Positions 50,255-60,600 of a stretch of 64,000 nt of DNA are shown here, piece by piece. Where the stretch lies: NCBI RefSeq assembly GCF_023343835.1, contig NC_064434.1:19201505-19265504 (forward strand), given 5' to 3'. The position numbers and the translations under genes were made by a program. The DNA comes from Lagopus muta (Eukaryota > Chordata > Aves > Galliformes > Phasianidae). Numbering within the stretch: position 1 is the first letter of the stretch; the number at the start of each line of letters is the position of its first letter. The notes below the pieces were generated by a model. The model searched no databases. It worked only from the letters and a program-made list of their open reading frames with translations, and had not been told where the DNA came from.

Positions 50255-50350
50255 CAGGGCAGCGTTACGGCCGGAGTTCAAGAAGCGCTTGGACTACGCG
50301 CTCGGACATAGGGTCTGAGTTTGGAGTGGTCCTGCTTGGAGCCGGCCGAT
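50255..50350 (+). mobile_element. Decayed CR1 3' fragment in the FAM110C promoter edge
   Basis: Stretches such as GGAGTTCAAGAAG, CTTGGAC, ACATAGGGT and CTTGGAGCC line up in order with the CR1 3' regions at about 430-545 and 38735-38850 in this window, which have GGAGTTCAAGAAGTGTTTGG, ACATAGGGTTTGAATTTAAG and GTGGAGCCAGGAGCTGG. The copy is more diverged and richer in CG, and the octamer tail is missing. The out-of-family N-terminal extension of the open frame begins inside it. Confidence 0.75.
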
Positions 50351-50601
50351 CCCCGGGGAGAAGCCCTCCCGTGTCTCGGCTCGCGGCACGGGACCGCCCG
50401 GGGCCTCGTCAGCGACGCTCCCGCGGTGACGGGCGCGGGGCGGGGCAGGCCGCGCTGCGGGGCCGGGCGGAGCGCGAGTGGGTGCGCGGCGGCGTGGGGC
50501 GGCGCGGGGCGGGCGCGCAAGGCACGGGCACACGCGCGGGCACGCACAGGGAGCGCACGCTGCGTTTGGAGCTGTTTATTCGCTTTTTTTCCTCCTGTTT
50601 G

Positions 50602-50620
50602 TTTTTTTTTTTTTTTTTTT
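50602..50620 (+). repeat. Poly-T tract in FAM110C 5' UTR
   Basis: Nineteen consecutive T, preceded by a 7-T run at 50584-50590, ending 45 bases before the chosen start codon. Such tracts are length-variable; in the + strand transcript this would be a U-rich 5' UTR segment. If read as coding it gives a run of Phe, one reason to reject the upstream extension of the frame. Confidence 0.9.
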
Positions 50621-50665
50621 AAATCGCCCGGGACTGGAAGCGGGAGCCGTGGAGCTGAAGCTGCT

Positions 50666-51766
50666 ATGCCCACTGAAATCAGCCGGGCCGTGAAAATGCA
50701 CGCCATCTCCGACCTGCACTCGTCTTTCAGCGTGCGGCTGCTCAACAAGGGGCCGGAGTACCTCCGCCGGCAGCTGGGGGCCGGCAACCCCGGCCGGAGG
50801 AGCGCGGCGGAGAGGCTGGCAGCCGATAAGGCCAAGTATGTGAAAAGTCAGCAGGTAATCAGCACCAAGCAGGAGCCCGTCATCGTGCTGAGCTCGGCCT
50901 CGGAGTGCAGCAGCGAGAGCTGCTCGGTGGAGAGCACCAAAACGAGCAGGGATTTGGGCAGAGGGAAGGGCGCGAAGCCGCTGGAGCGGGCGAAGGCGGG
51001 GTGCGCGTGGCGGGGCCCCCTGCAGCACGGCCCCCCCATCGCCCGGCGCAGCACCCCCAGGAGGCAGGGCCGGCCCGACTCCCTGGTGATCTACCGCCAG
51101 AAGTGCGAGCTGGGGAGAGGGCAGAGCCAGGACGGCTCGCGAGGCAGCTTGGTGAGGAGGTTCTTCCAGGGGCCCGGCAAGGAGAAGCAGTTGGCTTCCC
51201 CTGGGGTGCCCAGAGTCATTATGGAGGACAGCTCTGCCGCCGAGAGCAAAGAGCCTCACCCGGCTGAACTCACTGTCTCTGAGCCCGGTGGCTGTGGAGC
51301 TGAGCAAGCTGTCCCGGTGAGCACCGAAGAGCCAGGAGTTTGTACAACAGAACGTGAGAAGCCCTCTACGTTGCCTGCACCTCCTGAAGAGGTCAAGGAG
51401 GTGAAGAGGAGAGGTCTCCATCGCTCCCAGTCGGACATCAGCTCTCGCTACTCCAAATCTTTCTCTGAGTTTGACACGTTCTTCAAGTTCTGTGGCCTGG
51501 AACAGGAGGTCATCGAGGATTTGGGGAGAGAGAACTTCTCGGTGGTGTCCGACAACGTCTCCTTCAAGATCCGCAGCATCAGTGTGGCCACATCCGAGAG
51601 CGATTTCACACGGCATAGCGGGGACGAGGGGCTGCTGGAGGATGAGCTCACAGAGCAGGTCCCCAGCAGCACCTCGGTGATCGAGCGCAATGCCCGCATC
51701 ATCAAGTGGCTGTACACCTGTAAGAAAGCCAAGGAGAGCAGCAAGGCAATCCAGGAACTGGCGTGA
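50666..51766 (+). CDS. FAM110C: FAM110 family protein, probable FAM110C
   Basis: Uninterrupted 366-codon frame in a CpG island. FAM110 proteins are small vertebrate proteins of centrosomes, spindle poles and nucleus; FAM110C has been linked to AKT1 and cell spreading or migration (family knowledge, not visible here). Conserved blocks in order: VRLLNKGPEYLRRQ (~23-36) and RRSAAERLAADKAKYVKSQ (~44-62); a Ser-rich stretch (~76-93); RPDSLVIYRQKCE (~136-148); SLVRRFFQGPGK (~161-172); RRGLHRSQSDISSRYS (~248-263); a Phe-rich block ending LGRENF (~269-291); STSVIERNARIIKWLYTCKK (~335-354). YTCKKAKE and the EQVPSSTSVIE lead-in point to paralogue C over A, B or D. The length is somewhat above the ~320 residues I recall for the human protein, in the usual family range. 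The frame is open 115 codons upstream, but that part has a poly-Phe run from a T tract and no family match. The ATG at 50666 (G at -3) begins MPTE as FAM110B does, so I chose it. No membrane segment. Single coding exon, as expected. Confidence 0.88.
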   Translation: MPTEISRAVKMHAISDLHSSFSVRLLNKGPEYLRRQLGAGNPGRRSAAERLAADKAKYVKSQQVISTKQEPVIVLSSASECSSESCSVESTKTSRDLGRGKGAKPLERAKAGCAWRGPLQHGPPIARRSTPRRQGRPDSLVIYRQKCELGRGQSQDGSRGSLVRRFFQGPGKEKQLASPGVPRVIMEDSSAAESKEPHPAELTVSEPGGCGAEQAVPVSTEEPGVCTTEREKPSTLPAPPEEVKEVKRRGLHRSQSDISSRYSKSFSEFDTFFKFCGLEQEVIEDLGRENFSVVSDNVSFKIRSISVATSESDFTRHSGDEGLLEDELTEQVPSSTSVIERNARIIKWLYTCKKAKESSKAIQELA

Positions 51767-54700
51767 AGGCTTCCTGCGGCGTGTGCTGCAGCCTGGCGAA
51801 TGCAAGGTGTGTGCAGAGCCTTGTCCTGCTGATTTATGTATTTCTCTTTCCTCTTTAGCAAGCAGTAGACGTTGCATAGTTTCTTTAAGTCTTTTTATGA
51901 AAGGTGACAGGCACTTTTATTTTGTATGGTAGTTGTCGTAGTGCTGTGTTTTTCAAAGCAGGAATCTGGGGCACTGCAAAGAACAAGTGCAAACAAATAA
52001 GTGAGTATAGCTTGCCAGAGTGCAATCAGACCCCCTACAAGAAATCAAAGCGCCAGTGTCTATGAGGGATGTCTGCTCACTGCCCGCTTCGTAAATAGCC
52101 TGGTTTCTGCAATTTCTGCTATATTAACTGCTAAGAAAAAACTTAGAAAAGTATTCAACCCATAATTACAGTAGCTTAGATGACAGACTGAACTGAAACT
52201 ACTAATGATTAGGAGTACATTTGTATTTATACAATACTTCTGAAGCTTTCTTGTCGCTTTCTCTCCTTCTCTCACTGTTCCCCTCTGTTACTTAAACATG
52301 GGCACCCCCAATTGCCCAGTATCAAAGCTGAGCCATTAGCACTGCTACCAGCCTGATTTCCCCCACAGCTTGCTGTTGTTGGGACCATAAAAGTTTGCTC
52401 CAGGTGATCCCCTAGCATGTGTTATCTGTTCCGTTTTTCTGAAGTGGGTTCTGCCATGCAGCATGGTCCCAGTGGCTAGAAATTAGTTGTGTGGTTTGCC
52501 TTGTCTGGAGAGATACCTCACTGTGTTATACCAGGATAAATGATACAAATGTGTGGCATCTAGTTACAAAATCAGTCCATTCACATACAGAAGGAGAACA
52601 AATTTAGCACTGGTGAAATCTGATGTCCCGGCTTTAACAAAAGCTGTGCTTATTTTGCATCTGATCTCAAAAGCACTATTCCTGAGGCCTTTGGTACTGA
52701 TGGTTTCATAGATACAGTATTTTGTTGAAGACCTTAGTGTGTAGGTACCACAGCTCACAGTGAGGTCTTTAAAAATTGCATGAGCGGTTCTTGATATGAA
52801 GGCTTACGTATATGTGTTCTGACAGTTTGTAATTGGTGCGTGAGAAGAACATCGCTTGGTGTAGGTACAGCGGTCGATAGTGGGCCCTGTGAATGTGGAG
52901 AAATGTAATGCTTGAGCCTTCCTGTTACGTGGGTGTGGGGCTGTCGCTCCCAATGCCTTTTATCTATGTAATGCAAAAATCAATTCACTTGCTTAAAATT
53001 GTTTTAATCTTGTGGAATTTAGATAATTTAAAAAGTGACCTTCCACAAAAAGACATTTATGTCGTATGAATAGAGGGAGGAGGAAGGGGGAGGGAGACCT
53101 TTTCACACAAATATTTCAAGCCATTATATATAAATGTTGTTATGTGATAGATCCATTCCCAAATTACACCAGAGAGAAGAGACTCTCCTGACCATTTCTC
53201 GATATCCTTCTATAATAAAAGGCAAGGGAGAAACACAAAAAATGGTGCAGGTGGCCAGCTGAGAACCTTGCTGAGGATGGAAGGCAGAGCTTGCTCCCTT
53301 CCACTTCAAGCAGGAGCCTCATTAAAAAACAACAACAACAGCAACAAAAACCCCACAGTTCCATGAACTAAAGCAAAATAGAAGCCTGTCAGTTTCCATG
53401 TGGGCTTGCCAGGGATAGGTTGCAGGGCCAGGGCAGCGTTTGTCATGGCAGGACACCAGAGCTTGCTGAGGAAGGTGTATTTGGGCCTTCTGCCATCCAC
53501 GTGCATGGTGCTAAGCGTGTCCAGTGCTGCTGAGAGGGTGATGCTGGGGGCTGCTCCAAAGAACACACAGGCTGTGGAGGCCGAGGGCTTCAGAGACAGG
53601 TACTTCACCAGGGCAAAGGCAGGGCAAGAAGGGAAAAGCTCTTTTGCAGGAGCTCACACTGGCTCAGTGTGCTTTTGAACATCAAAGACAACACGCCTAT
53701 TTGGAAAGGATGCTACTCATAGCCCATAGCCTTGCAATATGGTGAAAAGACTCCATGAAATTCATGTGGCATATGTTGTCATTCTGAAGTAACTTTATTA
53801 TCCAAAAATGACATGTTTTAGGATTGTTTTTCCTTTAAGTGTTCTGTACCCTTAGAAAAAGTGCAGTCTCCCATTTAAATTGAAATCAGAGTAGAGCATG
53901 AGGAAATGCTTTGCACCGGCAGCAATTTTCTTTGGCATCAAAATTTGGCAGTCTAGGAAACACTTATCCACAATGTTCGTATTATAAACTTGATTTCATA
54001 CATACTAGGACTCACTCAGCTGATAGACCTCAGTAGTGGGGCTACAATTGTTTCCAGGGTAATTTCTAAAAACTGAGGAAGTGCTTCAGTTTAGGCCACA
54101 GCACAGAAGTTCAGAGAAGTCAGCTGAGAGTGCCAATGCACAACGCCCGGAATAAAGGACAGGAGTCATCAGGTTGCCATAAGTTAAATATTACGGTCAC
54201 CAGGCAGAATTTAAGCTGAGAGTGGTTATCACCACATGCTCTGATGTTCGGTTCTGTAGCTATGGTGTCTATGTTATTGTATACCCAAATGTTCATCTTT
54301 TTCTTCAACTCTACACTTCCTCTGGTAAAACAGCATCAAGTTAAGGAACCTGAATCTTTTCATTATATTCATATATTGGACTCTGTAGCTCTGAGACACG
54401 CTCTTGAAGGCCCCTTTTTCATCACAGAGGCTTGAAAATTGAAAATTTCTAGTTGAAAATAGAAGCAAAAGCCTCTTCTTATTACATGTAAAATACCTTC
54501 TGAGAAGAACACAGCTTTTATGTGCTGGTGATCATTTCATTCATATTTTACGTTTCTTTTTAATTTTTCATGAGCTCTCTGGGGCCTGGTGGGAACGGTG
54601 TGTAAATAGAGCTACTTGAAGGATCAGATTGCCTGACACATCTCATCAGAGTGATGAGTGTGGAAACTAAGTGTGGTCTTCAAAACACAGAAGTCCTCTG

Positions 54701-57700
54701 TGAGATGGGCATTGGTATTTCACAGTATAATGTTGCCTGAATTCACCTCTGCAGTTCAGTACTGCTGGCTTCTCTTGCTGTCAGCCCTGCCCAACTCCAA
54801 GAAAGGGATTCACTCGGCATGCTCCTTCCTGGCTTGAATCAGGATTATTCAGCATTCAGTTTCAGCAGTATTCTTACAAGAATGTTCGTTGTTCAAGTGG
54901 AGATCTCACGGAAAGGGAACTTACTGCATTGGCAATAGTTATAAGCAGCTGAACAAAAGTCTTAGAATATCACCTAATGCTTTTTTGCTTTGATAATTAA
55001 TAAATTACACTTGTTTTTTTCCTCTTTCATCAGAATCCTTGACTTGGAAATTGAACAAGACCAGACACAGAAAGAAACTTTTCCTTCATCTGGCTCATGA
55101 CTACTTTGTCCAAGTTCAGTGTTCTTGCCTCTTTCCCTTGTCCTCGTCCCCTGGCAGCCTCACTCATGTCACACGCACAGAGATATCCAAGAGAGTGGTG
55201 ACAACTGGAGATCGTGAACTGTGCCGCAGAGAGGCAGCAGGAAATGAAAAGTTCTGGGATCACAAAGTGTGCCATTAACAGGGATATCCAGCATCAGCTC
55301 ACTGCCCCAGGATGTCACTCCAGGCTGTGGCAGAAGGTCCATGTCATGCGCCCATCTCTTTCCAGTAATGTTTGTGAGTAGGAATGGGAGGAGAAGGTAG
55401 GAATGAAGTGTCGATGACCCCTGGACAAGGCATCACCTTGCAGGCAAGCTGGCTCCACCCAGCTTTTCAAAGGCCCAGTCCCATGAGGGCGTTTTGACAG
55501 GGGCTCATCCTGGCATCATTAAATGTTTCCCTGGTTGGTGAGGACTAACTGTGGAGGCTTGATCTGGGAGATTTGGCAAACACGCTGTAAGCTAAATCTC
55601 TGTCGAGCCTCTCCTTCTCTAATGATATTCAAGCCACATTGTACTGCCTTGTGTCTGTCTAGTTTGCTCTGTCTTATACTGTGCTCAACCAGTGGGGAGG
55701 AATAGCTTTTAAAACTGAAATCTTTTAAATGGCATAGTTCCAAGAAACAGGTAATAAAAAAATAGGGTTACCTTGCTGCACAATGGTCTAATTCACATTT
55801 ATGCAGGATCCTCCACTGTGCTTGCAACATCTCTGACTACCTGAGGGGGCTTCATTGCAATGTTTTGCAGTTCATGGCTCAACACCTTGCATTTTATGCA
55901 CCATGAGTGAGCAGTTGGCTTGTAGAATTGTACTGGGAAACTATACCAGGCTATGCAAGATGAAACTACCCTAGTGTGGGTCTGGAGTGGTGTTGTGCTT
56001 GGGATGGAGAGGCTGGCATCCCTGCACCATGGGCCAGAGGACCTGTTAGGGGCCGTGCCAGATTGATGTCCTACTGGGATTAGATCCAGTGTACACAGCA
56101 CCTCGCTCAATATTATCAGTAGAATGCTTCATTTAAACTGGCCAAATGAAACATGCTTCAAAAGTGCTTTGGATAACTCATGTAGTGAGTGGGATCTCTA
56201 CAATAACTTGTGAGCCTCGCTGGCCATGCCCCAGGTACTCAGTCTGTCATTACTTACTAGAGAGTGTCTGAGACCAAAGTATTTATTTGGATGTTAAAAA
56301 ATACACAAAAAGATGTGAAATAAACAAAACAATCAAAGACATTCCCCTTTTGGTCATATCAAGGCCAACCAGCGACAGCTGTGCATCCAGGATTCCAGCT
56401 GGGCCTCCTGCAGAGGTTAGCCATGAGCTCTGTGTTGCCATGTGCCTGGCTTTCTGTTTGCAGTGCTGGCCTTCAGCAGGCCCTCAGACCTCGGATGTGG
56501 GAAGTCCAGAAGAAGGAGCTTTCATTCTCCACATTCCTGCTTGGTCACACAGACCTCTTTGGGCCTCTTCTGGCTCAAAACAGCCGCCAGAGCGGCCAAG
56601 TGGAAGCAGGACTCAAATGAGCACTTGGGCTGCATTTTTAAAGTGTTTGTTGCTCTTGATAAATAAACCTATTGGAGTGGAAAAGGCAGAGTAGAGTAGT
56701 GGCACTCTTAGAAAACGCCTATCGTGGGAGGCCCAGTTTCCCATTGGAACATACACAGATGTGGCATCCTGATAGAGTTGCCCTTGAAGCACTCATTGAG
56801 TGCTGCAGTTGGCAGCAGTTAAATTCATGGCAAGGTGGCCGGGTTGCATTTCCATATGTCTAAAATATGCTTGTCAGTCACTGGAAGGGTAGTTTGAATT
56901 GCAGCAACTGTTTGAGAATGCAGGGCATTTGCCTTCATTTCCTAGTGTCGCATACTAAGGTCTACATGTCTGAAATTGTCTAGGTAGGTAGATAACACTT
57001 CTCGATAAAATAATTGTTGAACCTGTTTCAAAATTAAGAGAAAACCAAATAGTTTTCATGAGTGAACCTCTGCCAACTTAGAGGGAAGCTTGTATGTGGA
57101 GATATCTTTGTTAAATAATGAAAATTCCATGTGCATTTATTACATTTTTTCAACGGGATAATTCTTAGAAAACTACAACTCAAGATGCTGCTAATATGAT
57201 TTATGCAATTAAGGTGCAGTTTTTAAAGGTACAGAGACTTGGTTTATTAGTCAGGAGCGCAACCTACTGTATCTGTTGTTTTCATGCTCACTGTGTGAGG
57301 TACTGTACTATACAAGTATTTAAGTGCTTTTGTCAGAGGCCGATGACTACTTTTCTTTGCAAATATGAATTGACTGCAGACAGTTCAGAGTCCAGGAGAA
57401 GTTGTTTGTGTTACATGTCAGTGCTCCACTGTGATACCAGAGAATTGTTTTGTTTTGTTTTTTATCTGGGGAAGATTTTTTGTTTCGTTTTCAAACTTCC
57501 ATTTGTTTTGGCTTCTTAAGTTGAGCAGCTTTCAACTTTCAAGTTCAGATGATAATGCTAGGGGGAAGAAAGGGGGAGATGCATTGGTAGTGTGTTTTCA
57601 GTGGTAGAAAGGAGTATGTTTAATTGACTTGAAAGTAATGAACACCAGCCTTTGTTAAAAACACTGAACATTTTATGACAGAGATTATTGAAAGCAGAAC

Positions 57701-58539
57701 TGGAATATTTTTAAATCCCCTCTATTATCTTTTTCAACAGTGTACGTGATTGTGGTGACATTCTGCACTGATGTATGGCAAAATTTCCCTGATTTTGTTC
57801 AAGTTTTGGTAGGAGCTCTGAATGCTCAAGGCATCATCAAGATGTGGACCTAAGATCATCTCCTGATAAGCTTTATATTCATTTGTTTAAAAATATATTC
57901 TGGTTAAGCTAATAACCTACTTTTCCCAGTATGCCAGGAAAGGCAGTAGATGACAATCCTTTTTCTGTATCTCTAGAGAATGGATGATTTGCTTATTTGC
58001 TTATTCGAAAGCTCAGTACTTCACTCAGCTCCTGTTATTGTTACACACTATGACTTTTCCTTTCTTCTGTTGGGTGCTTCAGTCATATCTCTCAAAATAA
58101 GAGAAGTTTACTAGTGTTAGTCACTGCCTGTCTTTCCCCAAAAGATTTTCTCAAGGTGCTTTTACTACTTCATTATAAAAGACTTGACTTGAAAGAGGTG
58201 GGTTTTTTTTCAGCTTTAGTGCTAAACTGAGGTTAAAACAGGCTGCTGAGGTAAAGCAGACACTTCAGCAGTGGAATTGGATTGCCGTTCTTTTGGAAAA
58301 CCTCAGAGTGAGGCAGAGGGCAAAGACAAGTCATAAATTGAATGATTGTGTTGAACTATGTAAAATAAGATAGTCAAATGGAGTTTTACACCCAAGTGTT
58401 TCAAAGTGCTCCAACCCCGTGGCATGGGGCAATGTCTGCAGCTGTAACATAACATGTGAAAGGTACAAAGTCCAATTTTTATTGCCTAGAAGCTATTATT
58501 TGCAATAAAGACATAGAGACTGTAAGCCTTGCAATATAT

Positions 58540-58547
58540 TGTAAATA
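58540..58547 (+). promoter_or_regulatory. Pumilio-type element TGTAAATA
   Basis: Exact match to the UGUANAUA consensus of Pumilio proteins, 28 bases upstream of the AATAAA at 58575. A second copy lies at 54601-54608. It is meaningful only if this strand is transcribed as the FAM110C 3' UTR. Confidence 0.45.
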
Positions 58548-58574
58548 TTACTGTACAGAAATCTATAAGTTACA

Positions 58575-58580
58575 AATAAA
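58575..58580 (+). terminator. Candidate polyadenylation signal
   Basis: AATAAA in an AT-rich context, close behind another AATAAA (58504-58509) and followed by T-rich sequence. Best-looking end for a long FAM110C transcript, by context only. Confidence 0.45.
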
Positions 58581-58840
58581 GATTGTTCTATAATATGCAG
58601 ATTACTTTTCTAAAGGAAGTAAATCCTCGTGTTTGATGAAATCAGACAAACATACATCGATGGGCGTTAAGCAGAAACTTTCTCCTGGAAGAAGGCTGTC
58701 CTGTCATTGCTTCCTGTGAAGTTTCTTACATCTTTTGAAGCCTGTAAAATGGAGTACTGGTCAGATCTGCTATGCAGCTTTTTAAGTTGTTGTATTTATG
58801 TATCCATATAAAAAGATGTGTTTACTACTGAGTGCATACA

Positions 58841-58846
58841 AATAAA
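58841..58846 (+). terminator. Candidate distal polyadenylation signal
   Basis: AATAAA followed about 25 bases on by a T-rich stretch near 58870, the layout expected for a cleavage site. Alternative to the signal at 58575. Confidence 0.4.
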
Positions 58847-58900
58847 AGTACGACACTGAGAGTTAATGTTTTTTTCTCAAAAAACTACCCTTTTACTTTT

Positions 58901-59665
58901 CTGTTTCTATTACTGTCATTTAAAGCCAGAACCCCACTGCCCAATTACTTTCTCTGAGTAAAGCTGCAATGTACTGGCCTTACCCAGACCGCTGGATGAA
59001 AGCTTTTTAGTAAATTTGAAATATATCAAACCAGGGTTGTTTCACAGTATTTTAATATTTTCATTCTGGAATATGGCTGAAAAGGTGCTCAGTTCATTTC
59101 TGAAGAGTATATTTTAAAGAGAATTTGATATTTTACTCACTGTCAAAGGCTACTGTGTGCTTCAAGCAATATTACATAAATCACCAGCAAAAGGCAGTGT
59201 CCAAAGACTCAGTGAATCTGAAGCTCTGCATGGAAAAACCCTATCTCCAGAATTTTATTAACAAGGTGTCATCTGACTTGATTCCATAGGAGGAATTCAG
59301 TGTGTGTGGTGTTAATTCACTGTGCCTGCATTTTGTGAAGAAGGCTGCAGAAATCATCATTGCATACAGTGAGATCTTTACATTCCAACTGCTTAATTGC
59401 CATTTTGGCATGGTCCAGACTGCTCATATGAAGTGTTACATTGACAAGCATTTGAATGCAACTGGAGGGCTAACAGATACGCACTGTACAGATAAAGCTC
59501 TTCTACCCAAAAACAAACAAATAAATAAATAAAAAAGTGAAAGCAACTTTCTCATCCTTGACACGTGGCCTACCCTGGCTGACCTGCTTCAGTGCAGACT
59601 ATAAAACAAGTCTGGAAAGGGGAAACAAATTGTGTCTACACCTCGCTATGCACATAAATCTTTTC
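58901..59665. other. AT-rich sequence downstream of FAM110C
   Basis: No gene or transposon recognised apart from the A-rich simple repeat at 59508-59538. Confidence 0.45.
59508..59538 (+). repeat. A-rich (AAACAAAT)/(AAAT) simple repeat
   Basis: ACAAACAAATAAATAAATAA tract of low complexity. Confidence 0.85.
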
Positions 59666-59773
59666 AGCAAGCCTTCACCAGTAGTGTTGCCTGTGAGAGG
59701 AAGGTGCAGTTGTAGCCCGTGAATATCATAGAATAGCTTGGGTTGGAAGGGACCATCAAGACAATCTAGTTGA
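59666..59773. repeat. Left arm of an inverted repeat
   Basis: Its reverse complement matches 62274-62389 over about 105 bases with roughly a dozen differences by eye and one 9-base length difference inside the CR1 tail. The inner half is CR1 3' tail (AATAGCTTGGGTTGGAAGGG); the outer half (AGCAAGCCTTCACCAGTAGT onward to 59722) is not recognisable as CR1. Confidence 0.8.
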
Positions 59774-60067
59774 AGGCCACCAGATCGGTCAGTCAGCTTT
59801 GCTGACTGTCTCAGATCACCTGCACATCCCTCATGTGCCTTAACATGTATTCCAGGAGGATCTATTCAATGACTTTTCCAGGCACAGAGGTGATGCTGAC
59901 TCGCCTGTAGTTCTACAGATCTTTCTTTCTCCATTTCTTATAAATGGGAGTGACGTTTCTCTTTTTCCAGTCACCTGAAAGTGAAGTTCACCTGGCAGCC
60001 CCAACTTCTCAAATACGGTGGGTGGCTCAGCAACCACCTTAGGACTCTGAGATGCATGTCGTATAGC
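59728..60067 (-). mobile_element. CR1 LINE: 3' tail fused to early RT sequence
   Basis: The CR1 tail ends at about 59780 and is followed directly by complement of the start of the RT domain (59840-60060, frameshifted; fragments such as VAEP, VFEKLG and LRVLR fit the CR1 order). The bulk of RT and the C-terminus that should lie between are missing, so this copy has a large internal deletion or was joined to another tail. It continues at 60601 after a nested insertion. Confidence 0.75.
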
Positions 60068-60600
60068 CCCATAGAATCTTAGAACCAGGATTGGGTAAGA
60101 TCTCCAAGATCATCCAGTCCAGCCGTTCACTTATCATCAGTATTTCCCACTAAACCATGTTTCTAATTACAAAATCTAAATGTTTTTTTAACACCTCCAG
60201 GGACAATGACTCTACCACCTCCCTGAGTAGCCTGTTCTAGTGCCCAATCACTCTTTCAAAATAAGTCTTTCCTAACATCCAGTCTGAACCTCCCCTGGCC
60301 CAAACTGGGGCCATTTTCTCTAGTTCTATTGCTAGTTATGTGGGAGAAGAGACCATGGCACAACCTTCCTTCAGGTAGTTGTAGAGAGTGATGAGGTCTC
60401 CCCTGAGCCTCCTCCAGTCTAAATAATCCCAGTGCCCAGTCTTCTGCTTCTCAGAAGACTTGTGCTCCAGATTCCTCACCAGGTTTGTTTCCATTCTCTG
60501 AATACAGTCAAGGGCCTCAGTGTCTTTCTTGTAGTGCGAGGCCCAAAACTGAACACAGTACTCAAGATGTGGCCTCACCTGTACTGAATACGGAGGGAAC
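60068..60600 (-). mobile_element. CR1 LINE 3' fragment nested in another CR1
   Basis: Own tail CCATAGAATCTTAGAACCAG and GGGTAAGATCTCCAAGATCA at left. The C-terminal ORF2 complement includes a minus frame with [20 protein letters not shown] at 60336-60578. Sequence on both sides reads as one CR1 ORF2 (LRVLR side at about 60060, [10 protein letters not shown] side at about 60620), so this copy landed inside it. Confidence 0.85.

Larger units (their letters stand above)
50200..50665 (+). promoter_or_regulatory. FAM110C: CpG-island promoter and 5' UTR of FAM110C
   Basis: CG-dense sequence leads into the coding region and sits within otherwise AT-rich DNA. Several GC boxes of the Sp/KLF type (GGGGCGGGGC at 50437-50446, more near 50503-50515) and no TATA box at a usual place suggest a dispersed CpG-type promoter. 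The transcription start cannot be fixed from sequence. Its upstream edge (50255-50350) is a decayed CR1 3' fragment and its downstream edge holds a 19-T tract. The CG density continues through most of the coding frame. Confidence 0.7.
51767..58900 (+). other. FAM110C: Probable long 3' UTR / downstream region of FAM110C
   Basis: About 7.1 kb following the stop codon without one recognisable CR1 copy, although such copies occur every few kb elsewhere outside this stretch. It is AT-rich, has no supportable second gene, and ends in a cluster of AATAAA hexamers (58504, 58575, 58841) next to UGUAAAUA-type Pumilio elements (54601-54608 and 58540-58547). Earlier AATAAA hexamers (for example 53214) could give shorter forms. 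A good acceptor-like pyrimidine tract with AG ends at about 51859, so an intron in the UTR is possible. That this is all one transcript is inference; short ORFs here look like chance. Confidence 0.45.

Noticed and set aside
50321..50665. 115-codon N-terminal extension of the FAM110C frame
   Set aside because: It includes CR1-derived sequence, a poly-Phe run from a T tract and low-complexity Arg/Gly/Ala translation of a CpG island; family similarity starts only at the ATG at 50666.
50576..51877. 433-codon antisense frame (and the 185-codon frame at 50278-50835)
   Set aside because: Reverse-strand shadows in GC-rich coding DNA; the + strand frame matches a known family and these have no domain features.
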